Assembly: GCA_023213395.1 (NCBI GenBank)
Contig: CM041465.1
Span: 191,091,741 to 191,155,740 of the forward strand
DNA: 64,000 bases
Origin: Cycas panzhihuaensis
Lineage: Eukaryota > Cycadophyta
Direction: 5' to 3'
The notes beneath the pieces are model-generated. The model worked only from the letters and a program-made list of their open reading frames with translations, had not been told where the DNA came from and made no database searches. This document shows positions 1-11,397 of the stretch, piece by piece. How positions within the stretch are numbered: the stretch's first letter is position 1; every line of letters starts with the position of its first letter. The translations under genes and the position numbers were made by a program.

Positions 1-1529
1 TAATTTACTAGAGGAGAAAGTCAAGGAAGCAATTAGAGCTTTTTCAAGGACAAAGATCAAGCATTCCAGTGGAGGGAAGTGATACATTCCTAGATGGTAT
101 GCATTTAGGGTTTCCATAATCATTCTCCTTATAAGTTCTTATATTGCTTCTTCTTTTTCTATTTTGTGTCTAAAATGAAGACGACAGGGTGCCAAGAGAC
201 ATTTCTACCCATTGTGTTTAAAGAAAAGTTAAGCAAGTAGGGTGGGGAGAATATATATACCTAAGCTTATTATATTAGGATCCATAGTTAATAGAGAGTA
301 TATTAATGGAATTCAAAAAATATATGAAGCAAATTAAGCTTGATACAGGTATTATTCATCAAATTATAGGGCTTCCCAATGAGGGATAGGTCTCATCATC
401 TACTAAATAGATAAAGGTAGACCATGAGACTTAGCTAAGAGAATATTGCCAAGAAAATACATAAATTCTATTAAGAGGAATATAGGTTATGGACATCAAA
501 GACATGAGGCTATAGTAGGTGACCAAAATCATAAACATAAGATTCTTATCCAAAAGTAAATATACATATATTCTAAGGGGAATAATGCTAATATTGCTAA
601 AAATCTGTGATGGAGAATAACTAAATTATTCTAAATTTTTAGTAGGTGATAACACCCCTTTAGACATCCTCCCTTATTACTTATAATGTTCCTTTAATAG
701 TGCCCAAGAGTACAACCTCCCCAAACACCTATTTGCCCACATAAACTATTAATCAAATAGTGGATACATGCCTTTCCAAAAAACACCCAAGACATGGAGA
801 TGAAGCAAAGGGTAAAGCAAGAAATAACAAAAATTCTAAAATGGTTATAACAGATACTTGGTGCCTCTATTCCACACCATACTAAGCAAGTGATACATAG
901 GAGTACAAAAGGAAATGAGACATAGAGGAATAAGAGGAAGAGGTTAAAATAGAAGCTTCACTAGAAGAATGGGAATAATTTCCTCCTATAATAGAGATAG
1001 GGAAAATTTCCTTTCAACCCTCCCAAGCAAAAGGCAAAGTACAACAGATTTTTCATATGCTCAAGGAATTGGAAGTAGGATATAAGATAGAAATAACTAC
1101 CCTATAAGAGAAAATTAAGGAAAAAGATATCATCATTATAACCCTTAATCAAATAAATGAAGAAATACTAGTAGCATGTGATGTAGCAATAGAGCAAAGG
1201 CAATAAGGATAGCCTTAGGATAAAGTATGAGAGAAGAACACCAAAATTTTAAAATTTTAGAGTAAGGATGTTAAATCCTTGTTATTATCCTAGGATATAT
1301 GTTGGGGTTATTTTTGGCATGTATGACATTTTAGACCATGGAAAATTAAGAATGCATGCTTGTACTAATATGGAGAATGCATAAAGTTGATAGACCATAC
1401 AGAGGTATGCATGTAACGAATCTAACAAAAATTCCAAAAAACATACTCTTAGGGTATGCAATATAAGATATATACCTTCAAGTATGCTTACAAATAGGAA
1501 TACATCAAGAATACATAAAAGGATATGCA
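1..1529. other. Unassigned AT-rich flank of Copia-A
   Basis: No open frame longer than about 80 codons is present and no protein motif is recognisable in either direction. The stretch is AT-rich and may be very old transposon DNA. Its last bases (1530-1534, CAATA) are the left copy of the target duplication of the copia element that follows. Confidence 0.5.
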
Positions 1530-1534
1530 CAATA

Positions 1535-1846
1535 TGAAAGAGGTTAAAGTATCAAGGTCATTTATGTAGATTAATTATGTGACCTTAGGATATATTATTA
1601 GCATTAGTCTCTTAATGAAATGCACTTTATGTGCATTTAGATGTAATTTTGGGTTTATGTCATTAGGTGGGAAAATTCTAACCCTAATGCTTACCCTCAA
1701 TAATAAAAGGTAAAATCTCAAAGAGGGAGTCATTCTTCATTCTCACTTCCAATCTTGGTCTCATATCTTGTTTCATCTTCTTTTTCATTCTCCATTGTCA
1801 TTGTGTGCATGTGAGTGATTTATCTCCTAGATCCATCCTTCCTTCA
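1535..1846 (+). repeat. Copia-A 5' LTR
   Basis: Begins TGAAAGAGG, ends CTTCA, and is matched along its full length by 9152-9463. Preceded by the target duplication CAATA and followed two bases later by the primer site. Confidence 0.93.
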
Positions 1847-1848
1847 TG

Positions 1849-1860
1849 TGGTATCAGAGC
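1849..1860 (+). other. Copia-A primer binding site (tRNA-iMet type)
   Basis: TGGTATCAGAGC is the complement of the 3' end of plant initiator tRNA-Met, the usual primer for minus-strand synthesis in copia elements. It starts two bases after the LTR. Confidence 0.92.
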
Positions 1861-3819
1861 TAGAAGGGGATCTATTCACTCCATTCCACTTGCATGGAAT
1901 CATTTTGCCTCTCCTTCACTTTTAATGTGAAGTATTAAGAGTGCATCCATCATTTTTTTAACATTTTGAGAGCTCAAAATTATAGTACTTTGTATGTTGC
2001 TACTTTCTATATATTTACAGAAATTCAGAGGTGAAGAACACGGGTTTTTGAATCCGTTCAACTGCCAGAACAGTCCTGGAAGCATTAAAGGCCTAAAATT
2101 TCATTAAAATTTTTGACCATCTCAGATTTTGATGAAATTTGACATACAAGGTCACCTTGACTAAAGGATCATTTTGATCTTCTAGAGAAACTTTATATTT
2201 AGCCTACAACAATGGTTTTTGGCTGTGATGAAAGGGTAAAATTTGTGGATAAGTGATTTAAAGCACTTTTCCTAGTGAAATCCTTTAATTATAAGCTAAA
2301 AATATAAATGTTTTATTAAGGGACCTAGTATATTTATGTCTTAGGATTATTTTAAGATAGATATCATCAAATTTCATCCACTGGTTAGTGAGATCTTTGC
2401 AGTTTTCTCAGGGTTGTTGATTTTGCCTACTCAACCCTACAAAGAACATCAAAAAGTATTTTAGGTAATTTTTTAGCAGATTTTATAGATCATTTAGAAG
2501 GGAAAGTTAATGTACATGTCAAAATGTAACTTTTAACATATTAAAATTTAGATCCTGAGACAGTTGATCTGGAAGGATTTTACTTTGGTTCTTTCTTGGG
2601 CAGAAAAGTTTTTGTGCCTTTTCAAAAATTTGACTTTACAACCCTATCAAAAATGATATTCTAAGCACTTTTTATTTCTATCATAAATTCATATTTCATC
2701 ATTTAGGCTTTCATATTTAAAAATTATGCCCATTTATCATTATTTGTAAATTTTGTAAAAAAATCACAAAATAGGGCAAAATAGCATGCATATAGATTTA
2801 GAAAAATTAGCATTTTAGTGGAAAGTTGATTCGCTTTTTATCCCATTATGGATTTTGTATCAAAACTTCCAAAATCATATTTGGAAACATTGTACTAAAG
2901 TAAGGGAATCTTTGCATTAGAAGCAACATCTAGTTCCCCTGCTAAATCTAGCATACTTTTTCTATTTACACACATAGCATAAAGCATCACAAAAGTAACA
3001 ACAACAACAAGGTAAGCACAAAAAATAAGTAAGCTCATTTGACAACTTTTTATTTCAGTTTTTAGTTATATAAAAATATCTTATACTATTCTTAAAAGGA
3101 ATCTCATATGTACGATCTATACCATCAGTTCTTGACTTGTGCACACACTCGCCTTGGTTGAAATAGACCAAGGTTGGCTGAAGTCCAGGCCCTAAGGGAG
3201 GTGTAAGCTTTATATTGGGTCTGGTCTTAACAAGGATAGTGGTGGAGGGACAGGTTAGCCATACCTACAGCCTCCAATTAGAGATAATCCTGATAACCAC
3301 CCGAGAAAATTAAAAACCTTAATACAAGATTAAAATTAACCTGATCCGATATCCATCATAACCGTGGGATACACAGTACCGTTTGACTCTTCAGAGGACC
3401 GTTTGACTCTTCAGAGGAGGTATATAGTTATTCATTAGTGAACCAAGTGAGGACTAGGAGTACTTGGGCTCCACTATAACTTGGATTTCATCACCAAGCA
3501 CAGGTGTGGGTATCATAGGTTGAGGCCCTAATCGTATACCAGAAGCCTTATGCATCAAAACCTCACCTATATTTGGACATAAGTGAGAGGTTAGTGGCAT
3601 GACACATCACTACTCTTTGCTAGCTCTATATTAGGCCTCATTCTTGCATCATTGCTTATATTCATTTTTTTATAATTATTGAAAAATACTTAATCATTGC
3701 TTGCTTCTCATCATAACAATTATTTCTACATCTTTATTGTGCCAAGTGTACTAGCCACACGTGTCAGTGACACATATTTCTATCATCTCTTCTACTTCTT
3801 TATCATCACCATGCCATCT
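1861..3819 (+). other. Copia-A long untranslated leader
   Basis: About 2 kb between primer site and SINE without a coding frame. It is AT-rich at first. From about 3110 to 3600 the composition is more even and holds a 20-bp perfect tandem pair (3378-3417). No known domain is visible. Confidence 0.6.
3378..3417 (+). repeat. Perfect 20-bp tandem duplication
   Basis: The 20 bases at 3378-3397 (ACCGTTTGACTCTTCAGAGG) are repeated without change at 3398-3417. Absence of mutation in an otherwise decayed element suggests a recent slippage or repair event. Confidence 0.9.
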
Positions 3820-3831
3820 TAATTTAAGCAA

Positions 3832-4142
3832 TTTTTTTTTTTTTTTTTTTTTTTTGATATCTAGAGGAGAACCTCTAGCCACCCTTGGTACAAAGTTCCG
3901 AAGTAAGTGGGACCCCTGTGATCTAGGTTTTTGTACCGCCTTTGTACTGGCTACGCTTGGAGTTCATACCACCATCGTACAGCTGGCACACACTCAATGA
4001 ACTTTGGTCGGACTACTTTCTTTGCAGCAGCGGACGCTGGTCGAACTACTTCCCTGTGAAGTGGCTTGCACTCATGAGTTTTGAACATGGGTCTCACCTT
4101 GGTAATCACCACAACTTACTAATCCACCCAGCCCCATAAGGC
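3832..4142 (-). mobile_element. tRNA-derived SINE inserted antisense in Copia-A
   Basis: A 24-base T run (3832-3855) is the poly-A tail read from the minus strand. At the other end the minus strand carries tRNA-like promoter boxes: an A-box-like TGGATTAGTAAG (4126 to 4115) and a B-box-like TGTTCAAAACTC (about 4088 to 4077), spaced as in a tRNA. The body is flanked by a 12-base target duplication, TAATTTAAGCAA at 3820-3831 and TAATTCAAGCAA at 4143-4154, one mismatch. Tail, boxes and duplication together make this a SINE of about 310 bp that would be transcribed by RNA polymerase III and mobilised by a LINE. I do not recognise the family. The short open frames read on the plus strand here have no coding meaning. 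Confidence 0.82.
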
Positions 4143-4180
4143 TAATTCAAGCAAAATATTAACTGCATATTAAAAGGTAA

Positions 4181-5068
4181 AGAAAATTGGGATCGATGGT
4201 ATACTAGAATTAAAAATACTGCAAAGTATGAAGGCCTTTAGAGAGCCCACTTGTAGCCTACACCTAGCATACCAGTAATAGCTACAATAGCTACTTCTGG
4301 TGGATCTGCCTCAATAGCTCCTATAGATGCTACAGCTAAACTACAATGGGAGATAGATGATAAAAAGATTCATGCAGGAATTTTGTTGGTCGTTAATCAC
4401 TCCTTGCACAACTTGATAAATAAAGAGCAACATGATACATCCTAGAAGGTCCTAGAAATTCTCGAAAAGAACTTTGATATAAAGTCAGATTTAGAATTTG
4501 TTTATTTTGTATGCAGAAGGGACAGGCTCATGAGACAATAAATCTCCTTCAACCAATTAAATAGGTAATTAACAAAGACTTTAAGACTCAATGCATCACT
4601 TAGGCATTTTTGATCTAGTCATGTTTACATGTGCTCGATTATAAAAACTTTCTTAGAAGTCTTCAATCTAGTGGAATATTGAAGACACTCAACTTTGAAG
4701 CACTTGCCGAGAAGTTCATAAAATTTGATAAGACCTTTGATACAAACTTTATAGCCTCTTACTCTCTTCCAGATGCAACCTTTTAGGTAGAAGAAGAAGT
4801 TTGCTACCCAAAAAATCAAGGTCACTCTCATGGCAGAGGAAATAATCAAACAAGAGGAAGAGGAAGAAATATAGGAAATCATCCACAAGGTCAATCAAAC
4901 CCTACATCACAACCTCGACAATCTCAAGGCCAAGGGCTACCTCAACAAACAGAAAGACAGTCAGGCCAAATTAGTACCTCTTTAGTGACTAGTAATTAAA
5001 CTATTATTTGTGATCGGTGTAACTGTAAAGGACACTTAGCAAAAAATTATAGAATTATCACTTATAAG
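4181..5068 (+). pseudogene. Copia-A gag (nucleocapsid) remnant
   Basis: The retrotransposon structural protein that would coat the RNA. The reading frame opens with a WDRWYTRIK-like stretch, continues through a helical gag region and ends in an Arg/Gly/Gln-rich tail (about 4830-4940) and a CCHC zinc knuckle near 5012-5055 (CDRCNCKGHLAKNY), in which the last Cys has become Tyr. Several in-frame TAG codons interrupt it, for example near 4221, 4443, 4563 and 4785. No start codon can be fixed because the SINE and decay obscure the upstream part. Confidence 0.75.
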
Positions 5069-5580
5069 TTGGCTAAGTTCCAACCAAAACATGGAGTTCA
5101 CAATATTGAAGAAACTTGTGAAGAATCCTTTAGTGGTGCAAGTTTTGTACAAGCACGCATTCAAAGAATTGAGGGATCTTCAACATCAAATGCCATTAAC
5201 CAACCAAAGAGATACTTTGAAGCTCAGTGTGGATATATCACTTGTGAATTCCCTTCACCAATGTCAAGCTCTATTGGAATTGCCAATAGTATGGCTTCAA
5301 TCAATGGATAGTGGATCATGGACATAGGAGCAACTCAACATATGATGTGCAATCGCAGTCTATATCAAACATTTGACTTAAATGTTCAAGGAGTTATTCA
5401 CATGGTTGATAAATCACAACAACCTGTTAAAGGAATTAGTAACATTCACTTAAAACTCCCAAGCTTAGAAGATTTTACATTGCTTGAGGTCTTATACATA
5501 TCCAATCTCAAACAAAACCTACTCTCCTTATCCACACTTGTCTCTTGTGGATTTGATCTAAGTATAACCACAAATGACTA
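5069..5580 (+). pseudogene. Copia-A aspartic protease remnant
   Basis: Polyprotein protease of the element. The motif WIMDIGATQHMM (about 5311-5350) is the copia active site normally written D-S/T-G-A-x-x-H-M; here the Ser/Thr next to the catalytic Asp is Ile. It is followed by the usual LPSLEDFTLLEVLYI and LKQNLLSLSTL strands (to about 5550). A TAG at 5579 ends the frame, and the next domain follows within 40 bases. Confidence 0.8.
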
Positions 5581-5614
5581 GACTCTCCATGTCATTCATC
5601 CTCCAACTAATCAG

Positions 5615-6640
5615 GTGGTTTTGACTAGACATCTCTCTAGCAAACTCTTTCAACTGAATGGCTCTCCATATTCTAAAGCCCATTGTGCCCAAAGCCCTTG
5701 TGCTGATGAAGAATTTATATTTAATTCCATCTTGTACCATCCAACATTGTCACCAAAAGCTCTTTGGCATGCTCGCATGGGCCATGTTCACATTGATAGA
5801 CTTAGAGATCTTTCTAACACTCTTTCAAACCTTCTAAAGTTTTCCTCTAAGCCCTTTAAATGTGAAGCTTATATCATTGCCAAATCTCATCGACAACCCT
5901 TTCCCAAAGGTCAATGGAAATCAAGCCATCTATTACAATTAGTACACTCTGATTTATGTGATCCAATGCCCATTCCTTCACTGAAGGGTAAGCTATATTA
6001 CATCTCTTTCATTGATAATTTCATTAGAAAAGTATGGGAAGATTTTCTACACAAGAAAGATAAAGCATTCCGTATATTCAAGGAATTCAAAGCCCTTACT
6101 GAAAAAGAGTCAGATTATCAACTCAAATATCTTCAAACTAATAATGGTGATGAATATACCTCACATGAGTTTAAAATCTACCTTCGAGACAATGGCATCA
6201 AGCATCAAACAATAGTAGTAGGTACCCCACAGTAAAATGGAGTTACTGAGTACATGAACAAGATAATCATAAACATGGTTGGTGCTATGTTAATATACAA
6301 AAATGTATCTGCCTGTATATGGGCTAAAGTAATCTGGATAGTTATTCATTGTATCAATGCTATTAGCCCATCAAAGGAAGGACAATCACCTAATAAAAAG
6401 TGGTTAGGATAAGCCCCCATTATTCACTACTTTAAAATTTTTGGCTTTACATGATATGCCCACATTTTGGATGCAGATTGAAATAAACTCCAGCCAAGGG
6501 CACTTAAAGGCATCCTTGTTGGATATCCTATGGATAAGAAAGGGTATAAGGTCTTCATACCTTCACAACGAAAAGTCATCATTACCAGAGATGTTATTTT
6601 TGCAGAGACAGAGGATTAGTTACTTAAACTAGATTCCAAA
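5615..6640 (+). pseudogene. Copia-A GAG-pre-integrase and integrase core remnant
   Basis: Would insert the cDNA into the host chromosome. The frame 5615-6235 carries the HHCC zinc module (LWHARMGHVHIDRL, then CEAYIIAKSHRQPF, whose second Cys has become Tyr) and the DDE core. The first catalytic Asp is present in VHSDLCDP (about 5945). The second, normally in a TDNGGEY block, is Asn (QTNNGDEY, about 6135). The Glu region NGVTEYMNK follows a TAG at 6234. The C-terminal part with the KGYKVFIPSQ-like strand runs to about 6630. The lost catalytic Asp alone would abolish strand transfer. Confidence 0.85.
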
Positions 6641-6697
6641 GTACCCTCACATTGCTACAATAATGTTATCAAGTATGATGTTCGCATTCTAAAATTT

Positions 6698-6716
6698 GGG
6701 CGGGGGGAGGGGGGGA
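6698..6716 (+). repeat. G-rich tract in Copia-A linker
   Basis: Three G runs of 3, 6 and 7 separated by single C and A bases, in an otherwise AT-rich linker between integrase and reverse transcriptase. It could form a G-quadruplex-like structure. Confidence 0.7.
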
Positions 6717-7149
6717 CAAACATAAATTACTCCAAATATTAGAAGCTGATAATAGAGCCTTGAAGGATACAAGTTATGACTCTGAACTAATGAGTGCACA
6801 TCCAGCACCATCTTTTGAAGATAGTAGAGTTGACAAAGGCAAAGGCATTATAGAAGAACCATCCTCTCCACCTTCAGTTGACAAAGGCAAAACTGTGGTA
6901 GAAAGACCATCTTCCTCAGGTGTATCAACATCCTCCTCATAAAATAATCATTTTAATGAACATGATGAGAACCAAGAAGTTGGGGAAATGAAGACATCAT
7001 TCCCAACTCGAGGATCTTGAGAAGCCCGCGAACTCAATAAGGATATATGACCAGATGAGGTGGATAAAACTGGCACTCAAAATGCCCATAGAGCAAGGAT
7101 GTAGGAATCCTTATATACTGAGCTTGAACTAGTAGAACTACACCTTACT

Positions 7150-8672
7150 CTTAATAAAGAGCCCTTAATGTACCAAGAAGTTATAAATCATACAGCTTGG
7201 AGAAATGCTATGAATGAAGAGTACCAATCTCTTATCAAGAATAGTATATAAGAGCTCGTTGATCTACCACTTAGCAGAAAGGTATTTCAAAATAAATGGG
7301 TGTTCAAAAAAATATATAGATCAGACAATACCCTTGAAAATTACAAGGTGAGGCTGGTAGCTAAAGGATTTACACAAAGAGAAGGCATCGACTACACTGA
7401 AGTCTTAACACCTACAACTATGTGGCCTATAATTAGAACTCTTATAGCCTTGGCTGCTCAACAGGGTTGGAAAATCCACCAACCTCGATATTAAGACCAC
7501 GTTTCTGAATGGAGATCTTGAAGAATAAATTTATATGGATTAGCTAAATGGATATGAGATTGAAGGTCAAGAGCATAAGGTTTGCAAGCTCAAGAAGTCC
7601 TTGTACGGCCTTAAACAAGCCCCTCGTGCTTGGTTTACCAAGTTGTCTGAAAGAATAAAGCAACTTGGATACGAGGTTTATGACTACCAAGGTATTGATA
7701 CAACGTTGTTCATCAAGCGCCATAACGATAAAGTCACTTATCTTATAATCTTTTTGGATGACATGCTAGTAACGGGTAATAGTGAACAGGCAATAAGCCA
7801 ACTGAAAAAGGACCTTGGTAAAACATTTAAATTGTCTAACCTTGGTTTGATGAAATATTACTTGGGAATTAAAGTAACACAAAAGAATGGAAAATTTTTC
7901 CTCTTTCAAGAAAAATACATCAACGATTTTCTAACTAATTTTCAGTTAGAAGATGCTCGACTAGTGATGTTACCTATGGACCCTAATACCAAACTCTCAT
8001 CTGAAGGTGACATTAGGAAGGCAGATGCAACACTCTATAGGAAACTTGTAGGTAGTCTTATTTGCACTACCAATACAAGGCCAGATATTGCACACTCTGT
8101 CGACATTCTTACTTGTTACATGACAAATCCTAAGCAGAATCATTGGCAGATAGTAGTGCGAGTGTTGAGATACCTTAAGACAACCAGCAAATATGGTCTA
8201 TTGTATGAACCTAATTCAGACTTCAAGCTTTCTACATATATAGACTCAAACTTTGTAGGAGATAAAGATATAGGAAGATCTAATGTCTGGGTATATAATA
8301 TTTCTTGGAACAACACCAATATCATAGAGATCTAGACAGCAGAAGATAGTTGCGCATTCAACCATCGGGTTGAATACATTACTACTTCTGAGACCAGTAA
8401 AGAGGTGATATGACTGAGAAAATTATTGGAAACATTGAATATCACCTAAACAAGTCCTACGAGTCTTCATATGGATAATCAATCAATAATTTGCATGGTG
8501 AAAAATATTGTATTTCATGATTGTACTAAACACATAAGTACGAAAGTCCATAGGATTAGAGAATTCATTCATGATGGCATAATTCAACTGGAATACTGCC
8601 CCATAGCAGATTAAGTGATTGATATCTTTACCAAACTATTACAAAAGGTGATGATTAAATAGTTCCAAAGGT
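7150..8672 (+). pseudogene. Copia-A reverse transcriptase and RNase H remnant
   Basis: Would copy the element RNA to DNA. The first block (7270-7494) has NKWVFKKIYR and VRLVAKGFTQREGIDY, standard copia fingers. A frameshift around 7480-7600 separates it from the long open frame 7601-8335, which starts in the YGLKQAPRAW motif and has the catalytic FLDD at 7751-7762 (YVDD in most copies). Downstream are LVGSLICTTNTRPDIAHSV and the RNase H first Asp region YIDSNFVGDKD. After a TAG at 8333 the RNase H continues as ETSKEV, DNQSIICM and HISTKVHRIREF, ending near 8672. This is the best preserved coding part of Copia-A. Confidence 0.9.
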
Positions 8673-8731
8673 AGCTTATCCTTAGGGCCTCCATCTTTAA
8701 CTAATCAAAGAAGATGGCAATAAGATCATCA

Positions 8732-8848
8732 TACTCTATTCTCTTCGTGAAAATCCCTTATGGGTGTGGAAGAATAAGAGTATGTCTCTACTCTATTCTC
8801 TTTGTGAAAACCCCATGTCGGCACGAAAGGATAAAGGTTATACTGGTT
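8732..8848 (+). repeat. 58-bp imperfect tandem pair in Copia-A 3' region
   Basis: ACTCTATTCTCTTCGTGAAA at 8732 recurs at 8790 with one change, each followed by a purine-rich GAA/GGATAA stretch. The pair sits between the RNase H end and the polypurine tract, a region that varies within copia families. Confidence 0.75.
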
Positions 8849-9140
8849 TTGGAAAATTAGAACCTGTAAAACCCAAAAATGACATAGGGGATGACCAAAC
8901 GGCATATGGAGACTCAACAGATTAAGGTACGCATTTAAGCTACTTGGCTATCAGGCTATATCAAAGAGCCACCTTAATTATTTTTATTTATAAAAGGGGC
9001 TATAGATCTTAGAAAGTTCGTGGGTTTTTATTCCTCATAAGGGTTTTCCTACAAAAGTGTCATTTAGAATTTTCATGTAATAATGAGGCTCAAATAAAGA
9101 CCTCATAGAATATATTTTCTCAAAATGACCTTCCACCATT

Positions 9141-9150
9141 AAGGAGGGGA
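9141..9150 (+). other. Copia-A polypurine tract
   Basis: AAGGAGGGGA, one base before the 3' LTR; the expected primer for plus-strand synthesis. Confidence 0.88.
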
Positions 9151-9151
9151 T

Positions 9152-9463
9152 TGAAAGAGGTTAATGTATTAAGGTCATTTATGTTGATTAATTATGTGAC
9201 CTTAGGATATATTGTTAGCATTAGTCTCTTAATGAAATGTAATTTATGTGCATTTAGATGTAATTTTGGGTTCATGTCATTAGGTAGAAAAATCTTAAAC
9301 CTAATGCTCACCCTTAATAATAAAAAGAAAAATCTCAATGAGGGAGTCATTATTCATTCTCACCTCCAAGCTTGTTCTCATATCTTATTTCATATTCTTT
9401 TTCATTCTCCATTGCCATTGTGTGCATGTGAGTGATTTATCTCCTAGATCCATTCTTCCTTCA
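9152..9463 (+). repeat. Copia-A 3' LTR
   Basis: Same length (312 bp) as the 5' LTR with scattered, mostly C/T and G/A differences. Followed by the right CAATA target duplication (9464-9468). Confidence 0.93.
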
Positions 9464-9468
9464 CAATA

Positions 9469-10520
9469 TGCATGACTACTATTAGCCCAGAACTCCCAAA
9501 TCCAATGACGTCAACCAGAGGACACATACATATAGACATATAGATGGTCAGAGATTGATTAAGAAGCATAATCATATGTAAAGTGAAAAGGTATAATTTG
9601 TAAATAGAATAATTATGGCTATGGATCATAACCATTCACTAAGAAGAACATGTTAGGGTATTTATTAGTACTTTTCTCACCATTCTAGTGGTGAGAGATA
9701 AGCATTGTATCTAAGTGTATCTAATCTAAGTTAGTGTACAAGTATTAAGTGTAATTATGTATTCTAATAGGGTATGGTATGCGTGAACAGTGCAGGGAAT
9801 GTATGTAGTGATACATTTCAAATTTGTATAGAAATATACAAATAATGATATTGCTTAATAAAATAAAGAGTTATATGGAATGTTATGTACTTTGTGAATG
9901 GAAATTAATTATATAAGGAATACATGACTAGTATAATAAAATAATGGTGATGTTATGATGATCCATAAATTGTATGTATGACATAGTATTATAATTATGT
10001 TAACTAACCCCAACTAAACTACTAGATAGTGACCCTTGACAAGTGAATATCTCAATAAGGGGATATAGGAAGTCAGCACTTCTAAGTATTTGATATTATA
10101 TAATGATGCCCTCATAAAGGATGAGGAACCTATTTTATCCTAGCTCCACAAATTCCAATATAGGAGGAGATTTTGTATGATAACCCAATGGTCTTTGGCA
10201 ATCATGGGTGGAGTAAATGTTAATAGAAAACACAAGTGTAAATTCTCTAAGTCCTAGGTCTTGCAAAATTTCTACAAGTCTAGGGTCATACTATATAAAG
10301 ATTAAAAGAGAGGAAACTGTGAAGCTTTACCTAAAGGATCTAGCACCATGGTATTTCATGTTAGAAATGATATTTACTCTTAGTTGTAATATTAGTAATA
10401 TTAGAACTTAGAATGTTAAAAATTAGGAAGTTGTTATAAGGGTCTTGCATGTTTGGCACTTACCACCCATGCATATATTGTGATGTCTTTGAATACTTGT
10501 ATTGTTTATTGAAATAATAA
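9469..10520. other. Unassigned AT-rich spacer between Copia-A and Copia-B
   Basis: No coding motif or repeat partner was recognised. The part beside 9469 is the continuation of the sequence left of 1530, interrupted by Copia-A. Confidence 0.5.
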
Positions 10521-10716
10521 TGTTTTATCTACTTTAGGCTCATTTCCTAAGTTAACATGAGGATTATATGTTAAACCCTCTTTAATGTAATTCTACCCTT
10601 AGCTTACATGCATAGGCTCTAATAGCATCACATGATGCACATGATGTATTTATATGAGAGTTCTACTTTCTTTTTAATGAATTAAAGTTATTTCACATAA
10701 AATGTCTATCTTTGCA
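10521..10716 (+). repeat. Copia-B 5' LTR (family seen three times)
   Basis: TGTTTTAT...TTTGCA, 196 bp, matched by 26255-26452 and 31407-31604. The shared AACATGAGG and GATGTATTTATATGAGAGTT blocks make the relation clear. It is followed directly by TGATATTAGAG, a mutated primer site. The 31407 copy is about 65 bp longer before its primer site, so this copy may have lost its right end. Confidence 0.75.
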
Positions 10717-11397
10717 TGATATTAGAGTAGTTCTAAATTAAGTTGAGTTAATATTTAGGGTTGTCTAAAGGTCTCATTTATCATTTTAAGTAAATTATTT
10801 GAAGATCCCATCAATTACTTGGAAAGAGCATTTATTACATCATACGGACTATTGTACAAATTCCTTTTTTTGAGAGTACTCTATTTTGAATAAAATTTGG
10901 CTATAAAGTTTGCTTTTAAGAAGTAAACATACTTCTCTAAAGGGTCAATTCTAAAATCTATATCTGGAGGTGAGTTTTTTAATATTTTCCAAAAATGTAG
11001 GTTTGGAAATTCAATCATAGATTTCTCTCAAAGGAAACAATCATTTTAAGTAAAATCTATTTGAAATCCTTTGTTTTAAGAATATGGATCTTTTAAGACC
11101 AAGTTTCTTAAATTTTATTTAATATTTATAAAAAAACAAATATTTTTCTCCTAATAATGCTACGCAGCTGTAATATTTTTAGGCCATTTTCTGATAGTAT
11201 CATTAAGTCCAAACCTAAAACATTTTACAAATCTAAGAAGTAAACATCATAAGTTTTCATTTAATACCATTTTCTTATAATTTTGTATAACCCTAATTTT
11301 TGTATATTTCCATACAATCATATAGTCATATGACTTTCTGTCAAACTTTCTTCATATTTCCCATTCAGTATAATTTCATCATTTTTCTCTCCTTGAT
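10717..11397 (+). other. Copia-B leader
   Basis: AT-rich untranslated sequence between the decayed primer site and the gag start; no other feature seen. Confidence 0.6.

Larger units (their letters stand above)
1535..9463 (+). mobile_element. Copia-A: Ty1/copia LTR retrotransposon, structurally complete, coding-dead
   Basis: Two 312-bp LTRs (1535-1846 and 9152-9463) that agree at about nine bases in ten by eye, both TG...CA-like, enclose a primer site for initiator tRNA-Met (1849-1860) and a polypurine tract (9141-9150). The 5 bases CAATA stand just before the left LTR (1530-1534) and just after the right LTR (9464-9468), a perfect target duplication. The internal domain order is gag, protease, integrase, reverse transcriptase, RNase H, which defines Ty1/copia. 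The frame is broken by many stops and at least one frameshift, so the element cannot move alone. A SINE is nested in its leader on the opposite strand. Confidence 0.93.

Noticed and set aside
3761-4139. Two overlapping plus-strand open frames of 65-79 codons
   Set aside because: They lie antisense on the SINE and begin with its tail complement; no domain, and explained by the insertion.
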